The notes under the pieces are model-generated. The model searched no databases and had not been told where the DNA came from. It saw only the letters and a program-made list of their open reading frames with translations. A program made the position numbers and the translations under genes. From Lobulomyces angularis (Eukaryota; Chytridiomycota; Chytridiomycetes; Lobulomycetales; Lobulomycetaceae): DNA of 64,000 bases. The stretch lies in contig JADHYX010000013.1 of the NCBI GenBank assembly GCA_027604685.1, positions 1 through 64,000 on the forward strand. The letters run 5' to 3'. Positions 12,234 to 25,598 of this stretch are shown here, one piece after another. Numbering within the stretch: position 1 is the first letter of the stretch; every line of letters begins with the position of its first letter.

Positions 12234-14293
12234 ATGGATAGAGTCAAGAACAATAGAAATTTTGCTAAATCACTCTACCAAGACTCCGAAATCTTGCAAC
12301 TTATTTCAAGCTCAAAGTTGTATGATGAGGATTTTAAATCTTTTGTCGATAAACCTCTTAAAACTGATGAAGAAACTGTTCTAAAAAACTTTGAGGAACT
12401 GAAATCTAGAACAAATAACAACATTACTCAAAGTGATTTAGTTCTTTTTTTGGAAGAAAACTTCAAACAATGTGGCCACGACTTCGTTGACGCTGAGTTG
12501 CTAGACTTTAGAAAAAATATTACCCTGTTTAACAAAATTAAAAACAAAATGAGAAACACCGATGGGAAATATGAAAAAGTTCTATATTTATCTGAAGTAT
12601 TGCACAATAGTTGGGCAGGATTAAGCCGAAAATTTGAAAATGAGTTCAACAAAGATGACATTTTGAACTATGAGCATAACAACTCAAGTTCTATTTACGT
12701 AGACCATCATTTTATAATTCCTGGCGGTAGATTTAGAGAAACCTATTATTGGGATACTTTATTTATCATTGAAGGTTTATTAGTCAGCGAATTATATGAT
12801 ACAGTCAAAGGAATGCTACTTAACTTTTTAAGTGTCATCGATACCTATGGTTTTTTTCCAAATGGATTAAGAATCTACTATTTGAATAGATCTCAACCAC
12901 CTGTCTTATGCTTGATGTTTGAAAAGTACTTTGAAAAAAAAGGTTATGAGACTGAAGAAGATATTGCCTTACTGAAAAAAGCATTACCAATTCTAGAAAA
13001 AGAATACAACTGGTAATTTTTTGGTTTTTTATAAAAAACATTAAACAATTTCATTTTAAAACTTAAGGTGGATGAAAAATAGATCACATGAAGTCAAGAA
13101 AGGGGAGTTTTTAAACTTATATAAAGCTGAAAATTTGTTGCCGAGACCTGAAATGTATCCAGATGACCTGTCACTCATTAAAAAAGCAAATGTAGAATCA
13201 GAAGAAGAAAAAATCAATATCTACAAAAATTTGGCATCAGCTTGTGAATCAGGTTGGGACTTCAGTTCAAGATGGATATATGATTATGAGGAAAAAAAAT
13301 GTTCTGAAACTTCTGTACCAAGCGAGCAAACTGAGTGCCTGCTGAGTAAACTGGAAACAGACAAAATATTACCAGTTGATCTGAACACTTTGATGCTCAT
13401 AAACGAGAGAATTATTTCCAAATTCTATGATATCTTAAATAATAAAGTCGATCCAAGAAAATTCAATGCAGTTATGGAAAGTCAACAGTACAAAGTGAAG
13501 TCAAGCCATTTCCAGGAGCAGAGTTTGCTTAGAGAAAAATTAATTTTGGAGTTTTTCTTTTGCCTGGAAGATGAATCCTACTTCGACTACCATATTATAC
13601 ACAAACAACTTATCAAAAGATTCAATTTGGGTAGTTTTTGGCCATTATGGTAATATTATAAAAAGTTGGTGCTATAGTTACTAATTATTCAATAATTTAA
13701 GGGCTGAAATAGGATTTAGCGAACCAAATAAAGATTTGAGATATAAATACATGTTTGCCCCTTTTAAAAATATGGAAAAATTTGTTGCAAGCAACCCTGG
13801 TGGACTACCAACAACCTTGACCAAGGATACGGCGCAACAGTGGGATTATCCAAACGCATGGCCGCCACTGCAATATACAACAATGTTGTCAATGGTTAGT
13901 GTTATCAATAAAATTACCACATCACAGTCAAATGCAGATCAAGCAAATTCATTAAATAATGACCAATTATTTCATTTTAACGATGCAGAACTAAGCATGG
14001 TTGATATCAAATCCAGCTTGAGAACCTCTTTAAAAAATCTTACCCAAATCTATATCAACAGCTTATATATCGGACACAGAAAAAGTGGATTTTTTCATGA
14101 GAAGTTCAATTGCGAGATAGCTGGTGAAAGTGGAGGTGGGGGAGAATATTTACCTCAAGTTGGCTTTGGTAATTTATTTTTATTTTAAAATCTTTTATTA
14201 ATTGTTAACTTATTAGGATGGACAAATGGTATTGGTCTCTGGGTTATAGACAATTTCCTGGATACTTTGGAGGACCCAGATTATAATGAATAG
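12234..14293 (+). CDS. Trehalase, glycoside hydrolase family 37
   Basis: Four exons, 12234-13012, 13068-13649, 13702-14168 and 14217-14293, closing in frame as 634 residues. It splits trehalose into two glucose units. Signature 1 is seen as PGGRFRETYYWDTL and signature 2 as QWDYPNAWPP. The C-terminal GGGGEYLPQVGFGWTNG carries the Glu expected to be the catalytic base. No signal peptide is visible (starts MDRVKNNRNFAK), so it is probably cytosolic. The N-terminal calcium-binding/regulatory extension of yeast neutral trehalase is not seen. In fungi trehalase mobilises stored sugar during spore germination. Family assignment is very secure. Confidence 0.95.
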
Positions 14294-14725
14294 AATGTGA
14301 TAAAGTAAAATAAATTTTTTTCCTTCAAAAGTTATGTATGTTATATTTTTAGCTATTTATAGTTTATTTATTTTAATTTGATTAAAATACGATATAAAAG
14401 AAATGGTATTGATGTAAATTTTTTTGTGTTTATTGCTGTGTAAAGAAATTGCTGGCGTTTCCAAAATAAGCCCCAATCATATTTATATCCAGTTCTATTA
14501 TTCTGAACTTTTACTTTAAATCATTTTAAACAAAGTCAACCAATTAGTTTTATTCGTTATAAATTTATAATACCCAGCTAAACAACACCCAAAAAAATTA
14601 TCAAAAAAAAAGTTTCAAATTTTATCTGCATTTTACTATCGAAATTTCAAATACATAAACTCCTGCAATTTAAATTACTTACTAAAATTGGAAGCTACTA
14701 GTTAAAAAAAAAATAAATTCTCAAT
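14294..14725. other. Intergenic, nothing recognised
   Basis: 432 A+T-rich bases between the trehalase stop and the next start. An AATAAA-like run soon after 14300 could serve for polyadenylation. No ORF of note. Confidence 0.5.
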
Positions 14726-15988
14726 ATGCAATTTGACAACTATTTTGAATTAAGAAAAAGAGCACCAAAAATATTTTTACTCTGCCCAACTGAAGAAAAA
14801 GGTTAAGTATTTTTACCTTCATAATTTTTTTTTTTACTTAAAACAAATTTCTCTTTTTTTTACTTGATAATTAATATTTTTTTTTTTTCAAAAATGTTAG
14901 AATTACAATTATTATTACCTAATGAAGAAGTACTACCAATTAACTGTACTTCAAAACCACATTCTGACACTACAAGCTTGTTTCAGCTATTTGTTAATTT
15001 GAAAATTGATTCTATACCCGTCAATCCTAAGAAAACCTCTCTGCAATCAGAAATGTTAAAAAGCGAACCTTTACTAGAAGACAACATAAATTTGGTTGCT
15101 TCTGAAATTGAAAAAGCTGAATTTAATAGAAATTTTAATAGCGCTATAAAAAAAATCTACAAAGGAAACACAAATATCAATTTTGATTGGTTTGAGGAAT
15201 CAACTATTTTAAGCAACGAAATTAATGCAACCTCGCAATCTTTAGCTAATGACAACAATTGTGATTTAACAAAATTTGAAAAAATTTTTACTGCAAAATT
15301 TAACATTTTTATTGAATTTTTTCTTAACTTAAAAAATTTTAAAGAAAATTTTTTGGGTGAATATTTTTTAAAAGAAAATTCTAAAAGCAAAAACGTGCTG
15401 GTAGATAGTAAATTTGATCTGCTTGATGATGACACAAACGAACCTGATGTTTGTAAATTCAGTGTCTTGCATTTAAGTTTAAAATTTTACGAGATACAAA
15501 ATAATAAGGTGGTTGATCTTTTTACTTTAATTGATTTGAATTTGGGTATTTAAACATTTTTTTATTATTTGAATATTGATACACTTATATTTTTTACTTT
15601 TTTTAGGAAGCACTGCAAAATTTTCAATACTACCTCATTATTTAACTTTTAATTTTATTAGAGTTAATAACTCTGAAACTGAAATTGAGTTTCCACTTCA
15701 GGTTGATTTTGGTTCTAGATCAAAAAATTTAAGTGCAACGCTTTACATTTTACATGGTTTTATTACTTTTAATGGATTAGATTTTATTACTTATACTAGG
15801 TATATTTATTTTAACTGAATTTATGTATCATTTTTCTTTTTTGTAGGTTAAGAGAAAAAGGTGTTACATTTTCCAGGTGTCTCAATGGTGAAGTTACTTC
15901 AGTAAATCTTTTTGGCAGTATTAAATCTAAAGGTGTAAGGGTTGTCATTTATTGCCTTCAAGAACCTGAAAAGTCCTTAACAGTTTAA
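14726..15988 (+). CDS. USP/UCH-fold protein lacking catalytic residues
   Basis: Four exons, 14726-14801, 14901-15545, 15607-15799 and 15847-15988, 351 residues in frame. The C-terminal half follows the ubiquitin-specific protease pattern: LPHYLTFNFIRVNN, then EIEFPLQVDF, then TLYILHGFITFNGLDFITYT, then a strand ending VRVVIYCLQE. In active USPs the third block reads like HxGxxxxGHYxAYxR; here the GHY catalytic histidine position reads as LDF. No Cys box (GNTCYLNS-like) is present in the N-terminal half. So the fold is suggested but the enzyme should be dead, perhaps a scaffold or ubiquitin binder. Family level is inferred from motif spacing only; it could also be an unrelated beta-rich protein. 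Confidence 0.45.
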
Positions 15989-16584
15989 AGGTTAATAAAT
16001 TTTTTTTTTTTCCAGTAGATTTGATAACAAATTTTTAAAAATTCTATGCAAAAAATATTTATTTTATATTTGGAAATCATTAAAAGAAAAATACAATTAA
16101 ATTAAACATAGCAAAATTGGTATCAGATATCAGCTTTCCACAAATGAAAAGTTTTAAACATTTTGTTCAGTTTTTGTATTAGAAACAATTTTGGAAGAAA
16201 ACAATATTCTTTTTCAAACACATATCTTTGCTTGCCATTAAGAAATTTCCAAAACCTATATGTTTTTTTTTTTTTTTAATTAAAATTTGAAGCATTGTGT
16301 TCTGGTATTATTTTTTTTTAATTTAACATTATGATTGGCTACGTGGGCTTAAAGGCGTAATTTGTGTAGAAAAAAAAGTAGCTTATGGCTTGGGGAATTA
16401 ATTTAACGCTAAAGTTACATATTTCACCACTAGATGTGGCAAAAAATCACTCTCTCATTGTTATTTTTATAGTATTTATATGCAAATTTTAATTTCAGAA
16501 TAAAAAAAAAAAAAATACAGATTAAAAAAAAGAGTTGTTAGATAGATTTTTATACATATTAACTTATACACTACATACAATATA
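15989..16584. other. Intergenic, fungalysin promoter region
   Basis: 596 bases. Toward the fungalysin gene it holds a CCAAT-type element (GATTGGCT near 16333) and a TATA-like stretch (TTTTTATACATA near 16548). No ORF or RNA gene seen. Confidence 0.4.
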
Positions 16585-18751
16585 ATGAATTTCAAATTGT
16601 TAATGGCAATTACCCTGGTTGGTAATTCTCTTTCTCAAGTATCTGAAAATCTGGCTCCTGCATTGAAAATTGATTTCTACTTCCCAAATCCTCAAGTCTT
16701 AACTTTTAATTCTACTTCAGGTATCGAAACCTTAAGTATCGAAAAACAAAAGGAAGCTGCTGTTAAATTTATGTTAAAGGAATTGGATGTTGGAAAAGGA
16801 GATTGGTTGGATACTGGATAGTACGTTTAAACTTTTTCTTTTTCTTTTCATTAAAAAAATACTACTACGATATCCTCTTTATTTTTAAATAAAGATAAAT
16901 AAATTAATATAATTTTTTATTGTATAGTCTAACAGGAAGTCATGGGATTTATTCTCATCACTGCTCGCCATTAATTGATGGCATTGAAGTTGCGAATGCA
17001 AGAGCTCAAGTTAACCTTGATCAATATGGAAATGTTTTTTCTATGAGTTCAACTTGGATTGAAAAACAAAAGGTCCCCACCTTAAAGAAAAGGCAGGAGC
17101 AACCTATAATTAATTGCCCTGATGCTCTACAAGCTTTTGCGAGCTACAAAGGTCTTCAGATTAGTTCCGACTTAACTGAAGAAATGGTTGCATTTGACAA
17201 GTCAATTTTAGAAGGTGCTGGCTTCACCGATGCAAAAATTACTTGCAGTTTAAAATACTTCAATTCTAAGGAAGATGGTTTAATTAAAGTTAGGGACCTT
17301 TCAGTTCCTATTGGCGTTGATCACTTTAATGTTTTTGTTGATGCTAAAGGTTCTTTAGTGGGTGTAACTAATTGGGCATCCAGTTCCTTGTTATCCATTC
17401 CTGGTGTGAAGTACGCCGAAAATAAAAAAATTGAAAAAAGATCTGAAACGCCTAAGCCTTTACAAAGAAGGAGTTCCAAGTCTAAAAGAGCTCAAAGTGT
17501 CACTTACCGTGTTATTGGTACTCCAGACAACGATCCACGCCAGGGCCTAAAGTTAGTAACCGATCCTGCAGATACAACTGTTTCTCGACTTGGCTGGCAT
17601 AATGATGGTACTGGCGAGCAAGACACGTTAGCAGGAAATAATGCTGTTGCCCAAGCCAATAAAGAAAATGCTGATGATTCAGTGAACTTTGGTCAAAGAC
17701 CAAAAGATACCAATTTTAATTTTGACTTTCCTTTTGATGATTCACAAGTACCTTCAACTTATTCTGACTTCAGCGCAACTAATGCCTTTTTTATTACCAA
17801 TTTAATGCATGATGTGTTTTACCATTATGGATTTGATGAAGTCAGTGGTAACTTTCAAAAAAACAATTTCGAGAAAGGCGGACTCGGAGATGATGCCATT
17901 ATTGGTAAAATTTTTTATTTTAATTTTTTCTTTTTTCTAAGTTTTTTTTTATCAATTTTTACAGTTAATGTGCAAGACGGAAGTGGAGTTAATAATGCAA
18001 ATTTTGTCACTCCCCCAGATGGAATTCCAGGAAAAATGAGAATGTTCATTTTTGACGATGTTGCTGTTGGAAGAGATGGAGCACTTTCTAATGATATAGG
18101 TAATATTTAAAATATTTTTAATTTTAATATTTATTTATATCAGTGATTCACGAACTCATGCATGGTGTTACCTCCAGGCTAACGGGTGGTCCACAAAATG
18201 TGAATTGCTTATCCAATAGCGAAGCTGGTGGATTATCGGAAGGGTGGTCAGATATGATGGCCCTCACAATGTTGATGTCGCCAATAAATGTCAGAGAACA
18301 TGATTTTGAAATTGGTACCTATGTAACTGCAGATAACAGCGGAGTTAGGAATTTCCCATATTCGACTAGTTTGGAAAGAAATCCTGATTTATACAGTGAC
18401 TTAAAAAATCCAGATAATTTACAAGTCCATAAGGCTGGTGAAATCTTTGCAACTATGCTCTATGAGGTTTACTGGAACCTAGTGGATGAAAAAGGTTTCA
18501 GTCCAACTTTAAAAGACGTTAATAGCGGCAAAGGAAATACTGCATTTGTACAATTATTGTTTGATGGACTAAAGATACAGCCATGCAATCCTACTTTTAT
18601 GGATGCTAGAAATGCTATGTTACAAGCAGCACTGTTGAGAGATGATGGAACTTACTGTGCTGTTGCTAAAGGATTTGCTAAAAGAGGTTTAGGAGTGAAT
18701 GCGACTCCTGAATTTGATGATGACTTCACTGTACCTGATGAATGTGCTTAA
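16585..18751 (+). CDS. Fungalysin, secreted zinc metalloprotease M36
   Basis: Four exons, 16585-16820, 16928-17904, 17965-18099 and 18144-18751, 651 residues in frame. The start gives a signal peptide (MNFKLLMAITLVGNSLSQ), followed by an FTP-type propeptide with dibasic sites (KKR, KRS), then the catalytic domain. The zinc site is VIHELMHG (HExxH), with the third ligand in GGLSEGWSDMMA. Flanking fungalysin landmarks are NAFFITNLMHDVFYHYGFDE, SRLTGGPQN and AGEIFATMLYEVYWNL. It would be secreted as a zymogen and degrade extracellular protein such as elastin, keratin or host matrix. The family is expanded in some chytrids. AATAAA at about 18844 is a likely poly-A signal. Confidence 0.95.
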
Positions 18752-19091
18752 CTTTTTCAGATATGATATGTGTAAAAGTAGCCAAAAAACTTTTTTTCAA
18801 TGTATAAATAGTTGAGCTTTATCTTGTACAAAAAAAAACTACGAAATAAAAGTACACATTCACTCAAAAATTTTTTTTTCCAAATTTTTTAATTTAACTA
18901 AGAGATCGTTCATAACAATCATATTTCAACATAAAACTTTGTCCATTCATGACAATTGATAAAGCAAAGAAAATAAGAAAAAATAAGACCTTGTTTAAAA
19001 GAAATAAAAAAAGTTTATTGAAAATTTTGAAATTTTTTTTTTTTTTTTAATAGCCTTACAGAAATTTTAATAGTCAATTCATAATTAATAA
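18752..19091. other. Intergenic, nothing recognised
   Basis: 340 A+T-rich bases between the fungalysin and DIM1 genes; contains the presumed fungalysin 3' end and the DIM1 promoter. No further gene seen. Confidence 0.5.
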
Positions 19092-20296
<1,205 letters not shown>

Positions 20297-20567
20297 TTTA
20301 TATTTTTTTTTAATTTTGCATTTAATAACATAGAAATCAATTTATATAATATACTAGTTTCAATGAACCTTATATAATGTGTAAAATTGTTTTGACGTTT
20401 CATTGTAGATTCGAATCTTAAATGAAACTAACGAAAACAATTACCTTTTTCGTTAAGTTAAACGAAGAAACATAATGGCTCAGTCCTCAATATTTTAATT
20501 TTTAGATCATAAATTTCTAAAAAATTTTTTTTAAGAAAATCATCAAAATTTTTTATAATAGCAAAAA

Positions 20568-22266
20568 ATGGTATTTCTCAATAATTAAAATTAATTTTCA
20601 TTATAATACTGATAGGAAGCTATAAAAACAAGATTTACCAACGCTGGACAGGGCCATGTGTTTACCTTTTGGGATCAACTCAATGAGACTGAAAAGCAAA
20701 AACTACTTGATAATTTAAAGGGAATCAACGTAGAACGGTCTAATAACATTTTTAAATCTGCTACTAGCGCTAAACCTGGTAGTGCAGGAGCATTGAAACC
20801 ACTACCTGAGTCCTCTGTGGATTCACTTTTAACTGCTCCAAAAGAAAAAGTTTCAAAATGGAGAGAAACTGGTTTGCAATTGATTAGTGAAAATAAGGTT
20901 GCTGTTATACTTCTTGCTGGTGGACAAGGAACTCGGTATGGAGATTGAGTTTTTCAAATTTTAAATTAAGTAAAAAAATAAAAACAAGTCTTGGTTCATC
21001 AGATCCTAAAGGGATGTATGACATCGGACTACCAAGTCACAAAAGCTTATTTCAATTACAAGCCGAAAGAATTCTTGGGATCCAAAGAATTGCTCAAGTA
21101 CATTCTAAAAAAAACCAAGTGGAGATACCTTGGTATATTATGACATCAGGGCCAACAAGAGAAGCTACAGAAAGTTTTTTTGTGAAAAATAACTTTTTTG
21201 GTGTCAAAAAATCAAATGTTTTTTTTTTCAACCAAGGAGTTTTACCAGCTTTTACCAATGACGGAAAAATATATATGGAAAACAAATATACTCCATTTAC
21301 TGCACCTGATGGAAATGGTAGAATAATATTTTTTTTGCCGTAATATTTATTGTTGCTTTTTTCTGAAAGGTGGTATTTATGCCGCTCTTCGCGATGCAGG
21401 GGTTATTGCTGACTTGGAAAAAAGAAATGTTCCTTTTATTCACGCTTATTGCGTTGACAATTGTTTAGTTAAAGTGGCATGTCCTACCTTTATAGGTTAC
21501 TGTGTTTCAAAAAATGCAGATTGCGGTGCAAAAGCAGTTCCAAAATCAAACTGGAATGAGCAAGTTGGAGTGATTTGTTTAAAGGATGAAAAATTTTCAG
21601 TTGTTGAATACAGTGAAATTTCAGAAGAAACAGCCAAAAAAGTTAATGAAAAAGGAAATTTAAGCTTTAGCTCCGCAAATATAGCTAACCATTTTTATAC
21701 ATTGGATTTTTTAAAGAAAATTGAAACATTTGAAGATAAACTAGAGTATCACATTGCAAAAAAAAAGATCAAATATGTAGATCTAAATACAGGGGAACAC
21801 GTTAGCCCTACCAGTAATAATGGGATTAAACTAGAATTGTTTATTTTTGACGTCTTTCCTTTCACTGAAAGAATGGCAGTTCTTGTAATGATATTTATTT
21901 AAATAATTTTTTATAATGAATTTTATATGAATATTAGGAAACTCATAGGAAAGAAGAATTTTCTCCATTAAAAAATGCTCCAGGTTCAAAAGATGGAGAC
22001 AGTCCTGATACTTCAAGAGCCGACATTTTGGCTCAACATGTCAGATTTGCGGAAAAAGCTGGTACTTAATTTAATATAAAATTGTTGTGAAGCTAATCTA
22101 CTTAATTGAAGGTGCTACTGTATTGGAAAGTGAAGGACAGCCATATAAAATACTTGAAATTAGTCCGTTGATAAGTTATGAAGGAGAAGGATTGGAATCG
22201 TTAAAAGGAAAGAAGATTGTTACTCCAGCACTCTTAAACTTTGATTCTGATATCAAAAAACTTTAG
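20568..22266 (+). CDS. UAP1: UDP-N-acetylglucosamine pyrophosphorylase
   Basis: Six exons: the lone ATG at 20568-20570, then 20616-20935, 20989-21317, 21370-21884, 21938-22061 and 22112-22266, 481 residues in frame. It makes UDP-GlcNAc from UTP and GlcNAc-1-phosphate, the precursor for chitin and N-glycans. The nucleotide-binding signature [18 protein letters not shown] is restored by removing the 53-base intron at 20936-20988. Other family blocks are [32 protein letters not shown] and [12 protein letters not shown]. The N-terminus [15 protein letters not shown] segment ([18 protein letters not shown]) matches the AGQ start of the family. The coding part of exon 1 is just the start codon. Confidence 0.93.
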
Positions 22267-22511
22267 GACTTTATGATTATCCAGTGTTGTTTCATAAAAA
22301 AACCGGTTTGAAAGAAACCACTTCACTGTAAATTGTAAAGTAGAAAATTTTTAGTCATAACGCATAATTTATCTTAAAAAAATAATTCTTTCCCAGTTCA
22401 ATAATTTTTCTTAATCTCAAATAATTTCAATTTTAATATGGTTTATTAATTTTTTGTGTTGAAAAATTCATTGGTACACAAACTGAAGTTTACGTCCCCG
22501 TTGTAGCAAAT

Positions 22512-23368
22512 ATGTAAGTAAACTGATAAAATTTTGATCCCATCCATAGTCTAAATTACTTCTAACCATAAAAATCGCTGGCCGTTTAAATTTCTCATTC
22601 ATTTTATTTTAAATAAATAACCACAATCCTATTTTACATTACATTTATTTTATAAAAATTTTTAATTTTAAATCTTTTTTTATTTTTCTTTAAAGGAAAT
22701 TTTTGAAATCTGGAAAGGTAATCAACTACTAGAACTTTTTTTTTTTTTTTTTTTCAAATTTCAATTTTCCTTTTCAATTTTCCTGTGGGTCATTTAATAA
22801 GTGAGATTTTGTTTTTAAGTGAACGAAATTGAAATTTTCATAAAAATCTTTTATTATCAAATCATTCGAACTAAGTATCATTATTGTGAAACAAGAAAAC
22901 AATTTAGTTATATTAACTTAAAATTAAATAGGTAGTTTTGGTACTTCAAGGAAGATATGCTGGTAAAAAAGCAGTTATTGTGAAACAATTCGATGAGGGT
23001 ACTGCTGCACGTCCATATCCACACGCCATTGTAGCAGGTATCGAAAGATATCCTTTAAAAATTACACGTTCTATGGGAGCAAAACGTGTTGCAAAGCGAA
23101 GTAGAGTTAAAACATTTGTAAAAGCTGTCAATTATAATCACTTAATGCCAACCCGGTAAAAATATTAACATTACTTTTAAATTTTAAATGTTTATTTTTT
23201 CAATATTTCAGTTACAATTTAGATATCGATTTAAAATCTGTTGTAACAATTGAAGCATTGAAAGACGCAACTCAAAAAATTACTGCTAAGAGGTCTGTTA
23301 AGAAACTCTTTGAAGAAAGATACAATTCAGGAAAAAATAAGTGGTTTTTCCAGAAATTAAGATTCTAA
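22512..23368 (+). CDS. RPL27: 60S ribosomal protein L27 (eL27)
   Basis: Four coding exons: 22512-22513 (AT), 22696-22717, 22932-23155 and 23212-23368, 134 residues, closing in frame. The AUG is split by the first intron: AT before the GTAAGT donor at 22514 joins G at 22696 to give M-KFLKSGK. The rest is typical: [54 protein letters not shown] and the invariant C-terminus [12 protein letters not shown]. It is a large-subunit ribosomal protein. The first intron (182 bases) is long for this genome, as is common in ribosomal protein genes. The family is certain; the split start is inferred from phase and the donor site. Confidence 0.92.
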
Positions 23369-23623
23369 GATATACGATTATAACTGTTAGTGTTTTAGAA
23401 AAAAAAAAAAAGTACCCAATGATATTAAATACGTTAGCATATATATTTTAATTAATGTTTTTTTCTATTTTTACTGTAGTTTAAATATAATGAAACGAAA
23501 AAAAATTGTAATGATATTTCAATTTAAATCAAAATTTTTCTGAATTTACGGAAGCACTTACTATTTTCTTAATCCAATCAAACCAGAATTAGAAGCTCCC
23601 AAAATTATCCTTAAAGAAAAGAG

Positions 23624-24049
23624 TTACAAATAATTATTATTGTAGTTTAAATACTCTGGTCGTTCTTTAAAGAGGTACTTGTATTTCAAAACATAAATCA
23701 TATCTAATTGTATATGAGGAGTTTCCTTATTGGTTTCTTGGTCTTCGTTATTTACGTTTTTTTTTTTTAAAACACCCAAAGGTTTTTTCAAAATAACTTT
23801 CTCTCCTTTTAGTTTATGGTGTCCAATAGTTAAGTATGGAGTTGACTACATAAAATTTGGTTAAGTTGAATTTAGATTTTAATTCGATTTTTATACTTCA
23901 ACAAAGTGCAAATCGGCAACTGATTTATCGTTTTGCTTGTTGAATTGAATGGAGCCTTGCAAATCAATTAATATAAATTCTTCTTGATCGTCTTGATTTT
24001 CTTTACCACTTACAATTTGGTTTATGGTATTATTTAATGTTAATATCAT
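23624..24049 (-). CDS. CTF8: Chromosome transmission fidelity protein 8 homologue
   Basis: Two exons on the minus strand, 24049-23897 and 23845-23624, 124 residues in frame. Key blocks: EEFILIDLQGSIQF near the N-terminus, then the family hallmark YLTIGHHKLKGEKVILKKPL followed by GVL, and a C-terminal MIYVLKYKYLFKERPEYL. This matches CTF8, the small subunit that with Dcc1 binds Ctf18-RFC, the alternative clamp loader that puts PCNA on DNA and supports sister-chromatid cohesion. The gene lies tail to tail with RPL27 and head to head with SHE9, only 36 bases from the latter's ATG, so the two may share a promoter. Confidence 0.85.
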
Positions 24050-24085
24050 TTACATCTTAGGTTATAGGGTTTTTCAGTTTTCTAC

Positions 24086-25311
24086 ATGAAATTATTTTAT
24101 AGAAATATATATTCACTAAAAGATAGAATTTTAAATAACAAGATTTTAAATAAATTTAACGATTCTATAAAGTTTAATATACCTTCTAAAATTCCAAATT
24201 TATTATTTTTTAGCTCCAATTTTAATGCAGAAAATAATAACATTATGCGTGATTCGAGCGCCAGAGTTTCTCCTCAACTTGAAGCTTCAAATTCTGTCGC
24301 TTACTTAAATAATACTCTTCTTCCAAAGCTATCTGAAAAAATTAATAGTGTCACCGGATATGATAAACTAGACAAATTAAAATTTAGTGTAAGAAAATTA
24401 ATATGAACATTCTCACTAACTTCTAATTTCAGGTTCAAAAAAGAGACCAAGAATTATTCGAAGCGAAAAAATTATTTCAAATTGCAAAGAAAAATTACGA
24501 AGAAGTCATAGAAAAGCGAAGGAAATCTCAAGAGCAGATGACGTCTTTGCATCGTAATAATATAAAAGCCCTATTTGAAATTTATTAAAATGATTTTTTA
24601 AAAAGAAAGAAAGGATTCTTGGACAGACTCGGATTTAAACCTTTTTACGGAACTTTACAGAAAAAGTATAAATTTAGAGCAGGAAGAGATTAATGCTAAA
24701 CAAGATTATCAATTAAAAAATGATGAATTTGAAACGGCCCATGTTAAATATCTCAACGAAGTTAGGGAGAGATACATTGAAGGTGTGTGTTTATGAAACA
24801 AAAAAATGATGTCAAAACATCTTCTAAAAAAAATCAACAAAAACTTTATTAATTTTAAATAAAAAAAAAAAACGATTAATTTTTAATCTTTTAAATTATA
24901 GAGCAATTATTTAGTGATAAAATTCGTCAACTTTCTACTTATTGGACGTGGGGTTTAATTTCAATTCATTTAACTATATTTATTGTTTTAAATTTGATTA
25001 TTGAACCTAAAAAAAGGGAGAAATTTAAACAAGATATAGTAAATCTTATTGATTTAAGCAAAAAAGAGGAGTTACAGTTGTTGAGGAACAACATTATTGA
25101 GGAAGAAAAGAGTTTTTCTCAAAGCATACCACAAGAGGAAGGCGTTTTGGTACCAGAAGAACTTACATCTGTGAAGAATGATGAAGAAGTCTGTAGCAAA
25201 CCCAGTTGGATATATAAAATATTTCCGAATGAGCCACAATTCATTGGTGGTTTAGTTTTTGGTAGTTTTATGACATCTACTGTAGCCTTTATAATTAATA
25301 GATTTTCATAG
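24086..25311 (+). CDS. SHE9: SHE9/MDM33-like mitochondrial inner membrane protein
   Basis: Four exons, 24086-24388, 24433-24553, 24606-24782 and 24902-25311, 336 residues. The N-terminus is basic and Asn-rich (MKLFYRNIYSLKDRILNNK), like a mitochondrial targeting peptide. Then comes INSVTGYDKLDKLKFSV, a long coiled coil, and the family block SDKIRQLSTYWTWGLI leading into a membrane segment (about residues 195-220) that ends in IEPKKREK. A second membrane segment closes the protein (FIGGLVFGSFMTSTVAFIINRF). Yeast She9/Mdm33 sits in the inner membrane, exposes its coiled coils to the matrix and affects mitochondrial shape. Motif order matches well. Confidence 0.85.
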
Positions 25312-25598
25312 ATAGTTTACTATTTTAGTATAGAAGAAAATATTTATGCAGTTGTCCTAGATTCCAATTTCATTTATCATAGTAGTTTTTCATCAAGCTG
25401 TTACTAAAACTTAAATATGTAGAATACAAACATATAACCTTTCCCAAAGTGGAAGAATAATTTTTTGGTTTTACGTTTTTTTAAATGGTAATAGATGGAA
25501 AAATATAATTACAGTTTGAACATAATAAATTAACAAAATAAATATAAACCAATTTTACTAAAGATTTTACATTAGCCATTAACGCATATAAACTTGAT

